This document shows positions 56,950 through 64,000 of a DNA stretch of 64,000 nucleotides, one piece after another. Every line of letters begins with the position of its first letter. The stretch's first letter is position 1. The notes under the pieces are model-generated. The model was given only the letters and a program-made list of their open reading frames with translations. It made no database searches and was not told the origin of the DNA. Made by a program: the position numbers and the translations under genes. The stretch is from Budorcas taxicolor (Eukaryota > Chordata > Mammalia > Artiodactyla > Bovidae), in contig NC_068910.1 of the NCBI RefSeq assembly GCF_023091745.1, positions 3,818,272-3,882,271 of the forward strand, written 5' to 3'.

Positions 56950-58250
56950 TAAAAGGATGTTACTGAAAAGGACTTGAGGGGAAACGACAAAAACACCCGC
57001 AGACCACCGTGCGAAGGCGAGAGCCGCGGGCCGGGAGAGGCGGCGGCTCGGGAGCCCCACACCTCGTCGGCTCTCCCCGACGTGACCGCGGGCATCCTCC
57101 CGGGCTCCGGCCGGTCCCTCGTCAAGGAAAAACGGGACCATTTCGGGGCCGCCGCCCAGCGGCGGCAGCGAGGAACAGGCGGGGCCGGGCGCAGAGCAGG
57201 TTCGCCCGCTGGACGGTGGGCGCGGCGCGCGGGGGGCCCTACTGTGCGCCGGGCGGCGGCGCCGCGGCCGCGCCCCTCCCCGCGCCCGCGCCCCCGCCCC
57301 GGCCGCCGCGGGCGGGGCCGACCGCACTCGCGAGCCCGCGCCCGAGCCGCCGCCGCCCGGGGCGCTCGGCGCGGCCGCCTGGACACCGGAGCGGGCCGCC
57401 AGGCCACCGGCGCAGGTCAGAGCCGGGCGGCCCCGCTGCGCTCGGGGGCGGGCGCGGGGAGCCGGGCGGAGGAGGGCGCGGGGTGGGGCCGGCGGGGTCT
57501 CGGGCTGAGCCGGCCCCGGGGGCGGCAGGGGCCGTGGACCGGCGGCGCCCGGGCTGACAGGTCCCGTCCCGGCCGAGGGTCGCGCCCTGAGGAGACGTCC
57601 GGGCGGCGGGGGGCACGGGCCGCGGGCGACGCGCGCGGGGCAGAGCTGCGGTCCGAGCCGAGGCGCGAGCCCGTGCGCCCCGCGCGCCTGTCCAGGGTTC
57701 GCGGGCGCGCGGGTCTGCGAGGCCCCGGGGCGCGGCGCGGGGCGCGGGGGCCAGGCAGGGAGTGGTCTGGGCGCCGCTGCCCGGGGTACCCCAGCCCCCC
57801 CGGCGCGGGATCCCGTGCGGGCGCGTCCCGCGGCCGCGGGGGTCCGGCTCCGTCTCGGCGCGCAGGCTGACCGCTGTGGGGTCGCGGTGACAGTTAAGCC
57901 TGGGGCGCACTTTGGGGGCGGGCGGAGCCGGGGGGCCGCGCTCACGCACCGGGCTGGCCGTGAGCCGAGAGGAGGGGCGCGGGACGCGGGGCTCGCTGGC
58001 CCCCGGGGGCAGCGGATGGAGGGCGCCGGCCCTTCCCACCCGCTCTGCGGTCCGGAAGGTGGCCGCACGGTGCCGTGGCTCCTCCACGTGCCGGGCTCGA
58101 CTCCCGCTCCGCCGAGCCCTGACCGGGGAAGGTGGACGCAGGGCCGGCTTCACCGAAATCTCTAGTCCCTGCGTGCAGGGGGCGGAAAGTGGGTGTGTAT
58201 CTGCGGTACTTTCTGCCTCGGTGTTAGGGGAGGAGCCTAAGGTAAGGAGG
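56950..58250. promoter_or_regulatory. CpG island promoter, probably with a non-coding first exon
   Basis: This is a sharply bounded, very GC- and CpG-rich block within otherwise AT-rich DNA, the hallmark of an unmethylated mammalian promoter. The core at about 57,240-57,420 has multiple GC boxes (ccgccccgg, gggcggggcc), and another is at 57,915-57,925 ('ttgggggcgggcgg'). There is no TATA box upstream of the core. Candidate + strand splice donors are cag|gtcaga at 57,412-57,420, acag|gtcccg near 57,560, and aag|gtaagg with GT at 58,242. Several frames stay open for 120-380 codons on both strands. They have Arg/Pro/Ala/Gly composition and no domain, so they reflect base composition. Strand is not provable. 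The donors and the repeat-poor sequence to the right favour + transcription. I cannot name the gene. Confidence 0.88.
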
Positions 58251-61200
58251 CTGAAACTGGGAGTAACCTATCTGCGGCTTTTATATAAGGTCAGTGGTTA
58301 GGTAAAGAAGGGGCCTTTACCTCCGCCGGTGATCAGAAGCCTGCGTCTCTAAATTCTTCCTAAGTCGCCTTGCTTAGGTGAGTCGGCTTACTCTGTAATT
58401 GCGCTCTGTTGAAATCACTCTGTTGGTGATGCGTGTCCAAAATTTGCAGGACGCTGCTCGTGAGGCTCGTGGTGATGATTATTCTGCTGTTATTATTTGG
58501 TCGTGCTCTTGTTTTACCGCGAGAATTTCATTCACTTGGGTCTGAGAGTAAGGGTTGGGGAAATAGTGTCAATTATTTGAGGAGAGAAAGCTTAAAAGAA
58601 CATAGCAGTCTGTCATGAAGAAAAACTAAAGTTTTCTTCTTTTCAAGATTGAGGTTAACATGTAAAATTGATTTGTATAGATCATTGTCTGAAAACAAAA
58701 CCAGACACGATGATTAACTGAGTTGTCTGAAACCTGTTGCTGGAGAAACTTGGTTTTGAAGTTCGCTATTTTCATGTCAACTATTTTTATCATTCATGAA
58801 ACCAATTGTAGTTAGAGATATTGAGAGAGCAGTGACTAACACTCTTTAGAAGGTGCTGGGCAAACCTTGGACATACCCCAGGTGTTGGGTGGCAGTCTTC
58901 CTGTTCATAGTTAAGGGATCAATCGCTGACTGAAAACAGGACCTCATGATCGTCTAGATGACTTTTACAAAACCCTTCTGGAATAGAGACCCATGTAGAT
59001 GTTCACTGAAGCTTCTCTCTTAAATTCTTTCCACTCCTGTGAAAGGTCTGTAGAAAACAGAGATGCTGCCAGTCAGCTTTCCGGGTGATACTTCAAAAGA
59101 TCTTTTTCAAATTTGAGAACAGTTTTTATGTTGCCTATTTTCAATCGGATTCAGTCTGTGAAGTTAATAGGCACCATAGTTTTCTCTGATATACAAAACG
59201 CTTAAATGAATGCCCTTAGCCAAAAAGTGAGGATTGTTACAAAATCATCCATTATAGTCTTACTGTGTACTTCTTGTCATTATCCTTTATTTAAATTTTA
59301 ATGACATGTGATACTTCACTTGCTGATAATTAGATCTTAAATTTAAAGATCTTAGGATCAATTAATGACCCACCTGCTCAATCTCCTGCAAATCACTGGA
59401 AAGGGGGTAGAAACTGGTGATTTAATTTTTAAATCAAAATTCTTTTTCACGTTTAAACGTTTGTCTCTTGCTTTTATGATAACTACTGTAAAAAAAGGGA
59501 CATCAGCGAGGTTATAAAGGTTTGGAGATTTCCAGGCTAAGTTTTTTAGGCACTGTTTTTTTCATGCTTTTAAATTTAAAACAATATAATTTATTTTTAA
59601 ATTAAAACTAAAACATCCACCTGCCTCATTTTCTTTATTAAACTTAGAATACCTTGAACATATTTTTGCAGTTGGCATTTTAAATAAATATTGCTGTTTT
59701 CTTTGAGGGGACTGTTTCCTTACTCTTCATTTCTTTGTATATTTTTCAGAACGGCATTTTACAGACTTAACATAGGACTTTTTAAAAATCACAATATTAA
59801 TTATAACATCTCTATGACATTAAAACTGTATTATCCCTGTGTATGAAAATTTATACAGGGAAAAAGCATGACTTTAGGAACATGTATTACATTACTGATC
59901 ATAGCTAATTGCTCTTAATCAGTAAAAAAAAAAAAGCATTTGTTAAAATAAGGATGTTTGCTACTATTCCTAATTATCAAGATAATTTTGTATTCGACAG
60001 TTGTATAAATGGCACAGCCATGGAAACGCACACAAGTCTTAATAATACATTTCATTTATTTTCAAATTGTGAAATGGTGTTTCACTGTCAGGAGAGTTTC
60101 ATGAAAACAGTATTAAAATAACACTTTGCAAATGTTTTATATATCCTGGTCTGTTACTTTTGCTGCTTTCATAGGATTTGTATGTGCCCAATGAGCAGAA
60201 CAGAAAATGTTGGTCATTCTAATTTGTGGATGTTCTGCTGAATTCACTATCACTTGAACTTGGAAATATAATCATGTCATAAAATGTGGCAAGTATACCG
60301 AAAGAAGTTTTGGGTTCCACTAAAAATAAATATCGGCTGTAAAGAATTTTTTAAAAATCCTAATCAAGAAAATGATAAAAGTCACTTGCCTATGGATATA
60401 AACATGTGTCCCCCACTACCTTCAAAATTATTAAACTGAATTTCTAACTTGCTTTTATTTTTCCTAGCAGATCTCTGTACTGCTTTTGACCTCTTGAGCT
60501 GTTGCTTTCTTTCTTAAGGCCTATAAGCAACAAAAAGGGCGGTGATTTAAAAAGCTTAATCCTTTGAAACTGATCTAATTTGACTCCACAAAAATATAAT
60601 AAGATCTGTAAATAACCACCTTGCAAGCATAGATAGCCCCAGTGTATCAAACTTCAGTTAGTGTCACAGCATTCTAGATGAAAATTTTAAATTGAAGACT
60701 ATTTTTGATACTCCCCGGCTTTGTCATTTACTATTTGTATTTTTATCACAACACAGAGGTAGATTTGGGGGAGTTTTATGGCGTATCTTTCGAACTTATT
60801 CTAATTTTTATTTACCTACACTTCTGTAGGTTCTTGAAATCAGCTCAAATAAAGTAGACTGTATTTGGGGGGAAGCTTTTGGAGATGTGAAGACAACTAT
60901 CACCGACAATAGTGTATACTTAAATTATTTTTTATTTTAAAAAAACAGGTTTATATATTATTAGTATTTTTCTTCAACAGTCAATGTACACCTGTGTTTT
61001 AATAACAATATTTAACTCAGACTGTGAATGTTTACATTTTTAACTATTTTAATTATTATAGTGAGACAAGTCATTTATCCTGTCTAATTCTCCGTTTCCT
61101 TATCAGTGTAAATGAGGAAAGTATTGGAATTATTGTTCCGTGCTCTCTTTTTTTGTATGATTTTAAGACTTTATCAGTAAATCTGTGTATCTTAAATGAT

Positions 61201-63302
61201 TTGACCTTGTCCCTGAATTTAATTGAGCTAATTCTTTAACACATATTAATAGTTCACCCTAGGACTAATTTTGAGATTCTTGTGAACAATGAACAGAAGA
61301 TAATGCTTGCCATGTGGTGATCAATTTATCAGATGTTTCTGAAATAAGATATTTCATCATTATTCAGTTTAAACCTGTGTTTCCTATTCTCTGGTGACTC
61401 CGGACAAAAATCAGGCCAAGAATTATTTCTGTCCTGTTGATAATATTTCTGTGAGTCCTGTGTAGACACAGTGCGTAGTCTTTCGTGTCCATTTTTGCTT
61501 CTTCACGCATTTAGAAGGCGCAAGCTGTGCTTTCATTTGATGAAGTTCTAGTCTTTACATATTTTTATGGCACATACTGTGAATGCTTAATGTGTGTTTG
61601 TTTTATACTGAGGCCTATGATCCTTCAGATCAAAAGACATTTTAGTGTCGCAGCTTAAAGAATAAATAGGGACCGTGCTTGTCATAAAACATGGGGCTCC
61701 TTCTAAGAAGCCGTATCCAAAAACATAGGCTTTTAGCGACTTGAAAAGTGAACATGCCTCCTAGGAACACACCAGTTTACTAGTAGGGACTCATTGGAAA
61801 ATCATGTAATTAAGGGTGCATCGTCCAGACAATAAATTTTAAATTCTTCTTATGGGTTGTTTAAAAATCCATTCTATTGTGAACTGTCTCCTATGCAAGA
61901 AAGTAACGGCCTTGACTCTCAGCCTGAACCCCACTCTGTTCTCAGTTCACCTACAGAGGCCAACTGGGGACCTCATTAAAAGTACGAGGAGGCAGAGGAC
62001 AAAGAAGGGTTGGGCCATGCCTGTAGATGGGTGTTCCCCCTTTGCAGCTGGGGAGTGGGGAGCAGCCCTCATTTCCATTCTCTTCATGGGTCTTCTCTGG
62101 CTTTCTCAGAGCCATGGCTACACCTTCAGCTATTCCAGTGACCAGGCCATTCTCAACTTGAAAATCTTTTTTGGGATGGGTTTCCTTTCTGTACTGCGAT
62201 TTTTCAGACATAAAGGAAAGAAATGAAGTCATCAGTTCATGCACCATGAATCATTTACAATGGAGATTTAAAACCGTAAGGGAGGATTTACACTCGATCC
62301 TATAAGTTTAGTTCAATTTGATTCAGTGTCTTAAGAAACAGTTTTTATTTCACTTCAGTGGGTTTTTTTTTTTTTTTTTAGAAAATAAATTCATTGCTAG
62401 TTTTAACTGATTTTTTTTTTTAAGAAGCACTTCAATTCGTGGATTCATCTATAATTGTAATATGTGGATAAGACCCTTTGAGACACATTTCCTGACCTTC
62501 TGGGAAGAGTTCAGATTAGCATAGACCCGGGGTGTGAATTCTGCACAGATTACCGTAGATAAGGAGAAGGTAGCTAGGAGGGAGAGAGAAAATTAGGGAA
62601 ATACCCTGAGTGGGAGTGTAAGAGGTCTGTGTGCACTCACTTCCCACACTCAGCGGGTTGCACAGTAATTGTACAGAGACCTGAATAGAAGGGGTTGGTT
62701 TCTAAGAATTTACCCTGTGCCTTGGTGACATCAGAAACTTTTAGGACAGCTTTGACTTCTAAAGTTGCTGCTTGGCACTGTCGCTGTCTCGGGCGCTCTA
62801 AGTTGCTTCCGGAGAGAGCCCCAGCAAGTGAACGGAGACAGGATATTATTATCCTGTGTGTTTAAGAAATAACTACTGAATGATGAAGACTGCCTCGTGC
62901 AGCAGCGAGATGTTGGAAAGAACTCCTTCACCTTGACCCCACCCCACTGACCATCATTTCGCCTCCGCTGCCTGTGTCCTTTGAAAGTTTGGAGTCTGCC
63001 TTCAAAATGCCAATATTCCTAGCAGGGTTAATTCTTCAAGACATTATCAGCAAAAATTTGAGAGGTTAGTTTCCTGGTTTGCTTGCTACCTGCAGGCAAA
63101 GCTTTTAAGGAATAATAAACACACTTGAAATGTAAAGAGGGGATCAGGAGAAGGCAGAATAAAATTAAAGCGAGTCCTGTCCCCAGTTCTCCATAAGCCA
63201 GCCTTTATGAAACCAAATTTGAAAATAGTCACTTGAGATAGTGACACAAAAGGATATATTCTCCCACACAGGCATATTTTTTTCTCTTAAAAATCAACAC
63301 AG
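58251..63302. other. Repeat-poor AT-rich sequence, probable first intron
   Basis: About 5 kb directly right of the CpG island has no ruminant SINE, BovB or recognisable L1. A TATA-like tatataagg lies at 58,282-58,290. Poly-T and poly-A runs lie at 59,927-59,937 and 62,366-62,380. Open frames (for example 124 codons at 61,852-62,226) have no family resemblance. I infer intronic or proximal regulatory sequence and see no exon I would defend. Confidence 0.5.
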
Positions 63303-63418
63303 GGGAATTCCCTGGCGGTTCAGTGGTTAGGACTCTGCGTTCTCATTGCCAGAGGCTGGGTTCAGTCCCTGGATGGGGAACTAAAATCCCACAAGCTGCA
63401 CGGCCTGGCCTAAAAACC
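63303..63418 (+). repeat. CHR/SINE2-type tRNA-derived SINE
   Basis: 'gaattccctggcggttcagt' at the head, 'ggttaggactctgcgttctc' covering the A box, then 'ggttcagtccctggatggg' at the B box, 'actaaaatcccacaagctgc' and 'acggcctggcc'. It resembles tRNA(Glu) but lacks the tRNA fold and has the SINE extension. Confidence 0.9.
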
Positions 63419-64000
63419 AAAATCAACATGTGTTGTAATTCTTCCTTGAACCATTTTTTCCTTCAGAAAAAACAAATCGTCATTCCTAAATGTCAGTTTA
63501 AGAAATTTATCAAATTTAAGGCTCTAGGAGTTGGTAGTTGGCTAGAATAATTAGATATATGACTATTACTTCTGACTATGTCTTCCTCTCTCTGGGACAT
63601 TAGACAAATTATCTAGTCCCTTCTTGAGTTAGTTCTTCCAAACTTATAAAGTAGCTTTCTAACAGATTGAAATGAGAGGAATCTCTCAATCACATCATAA
63701 AAAGATATGCCAAAGATGTATAACTAATGCTTAAGACTTTGGCAAATCCTCAGATCATAAAATTTTATATATACTTTATTTTTCCTTTTATGTTTTTTGC
63801 CAAAAATACGTACAGGAAATCAATGTGTATCTGATGGAAATAGAAGCTTAGTAGCCACCTCAAAAGCAAGTTCATTAATTCTGTGAGTCAGCTGATAGGC
63901 AATGTTGAACAGTTCAGTGCAGGCCACCGTCATGGGTATAAGTCAGCATACTGCATATGCTTGTGTCGTTCACTTTCCCATAGTGTTGCTGAAGTCTAAA
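63419..64000. other. Unassigned AT-rich sequence
   Basis: No gene or repeat is recognised up to the window end. Confidence 0.45.

Noticed and set aside
56914..58153. Long overlapping open frames (384, 304 and 298 codons) in the CpG island
   Set aside because: They occur on both strands, are Arg/Pro/Ala/Gly-rich with no domain, and follow from the scarcity of stop codons in GC-rich DNA.
61852..62226. 124-codon open frame with a hydrophobic segment
   Set aside because: It resembles no family. It could only be an exon if splice evidence and conservation supported it, and neither is visible here.
63303..63375. tRNA(Glu)-like sequence
   Set aside because: It has A/B-box-like elements but is the head of a CHR/SINE2-type SINE and lacks a proper cloverleaf. 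The same applies to the Bov-tA heads elsewhere.

Overview
This is vertebrate nuclear DNA from a ruminant (Pecora: cattle, sheep, goat, deer and relatives). The evidence is the repeat content. There are many 5'-truncated BovB (RTE-type) LINEs with their (GAACT)n or (AAC)n tails, many Bov-tA and BovA SINEs, several two-monomer BOV-A2 elements, and other tRNA-derived artiodactyl SINEs. These sit over older mammalian repeats (L1M, L2, MIR, MLT1 LTRs, one hAT element). I cannot name the species, chromosome or gene.

I find no protein-coding exon I can defend. The long open frames are of two kinds: decayed reverse-transcriptase ends of BovB LINEs (around 17.8-18.6, 21.0-21.9, 27.0-28.0, 47.6-48.5 and 49.5-50.0 kb), and GC-rich sequence that is open in several frames because it has few stop codons (56.9-58.3 kb).

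Layout. 0-15.6 kb: dense SINE/BovB clutter with MLT1 LTRs, MIR, L2 and L1M ends and several nested insertions. 15.6-30 kb: long BovB copies, one inside an old L1, plus BOV-A2 and Bov-tA. 30-35.3 kb: L1M end, Bov-tA, a purine-rich tract and a perfect 25-bp tandem duplication. 35.4-40.5 kb: a stretch with no young SINE or BovB. 40.5-56.1 kb: more SINE/LINE sequence, including a three-level nest (Bov-tA in BovB in old L1), a hAT element with perfect 15-bp inverted repeats, a perfect 36-bp palindrome at 50,755-50,790, and a 52-bp segment duplicated 1 kb away beside a SINE. 56.1-58.3 kb: a strong CpG island with Sp1-type GC boxes and a nearby G-quadruplex-prone tract, the one clear sign of a gene promoter. 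58.3-63.3 kb: repeat-poor, AT-rich sequence that fits a first intron if the gene runs rightward.

Interpretation: most of the window is probably the intergenic 5' flank of a CpG-island gene whose non-coding first exon lies at about 57.0-58.25 kb. Transcription is probably on the + strand, because consensus-like splice donors follow the GC-rich core and the repeat-poor intron-like sequence lies to the right. No operon, CRISPR array or microbial system is present.
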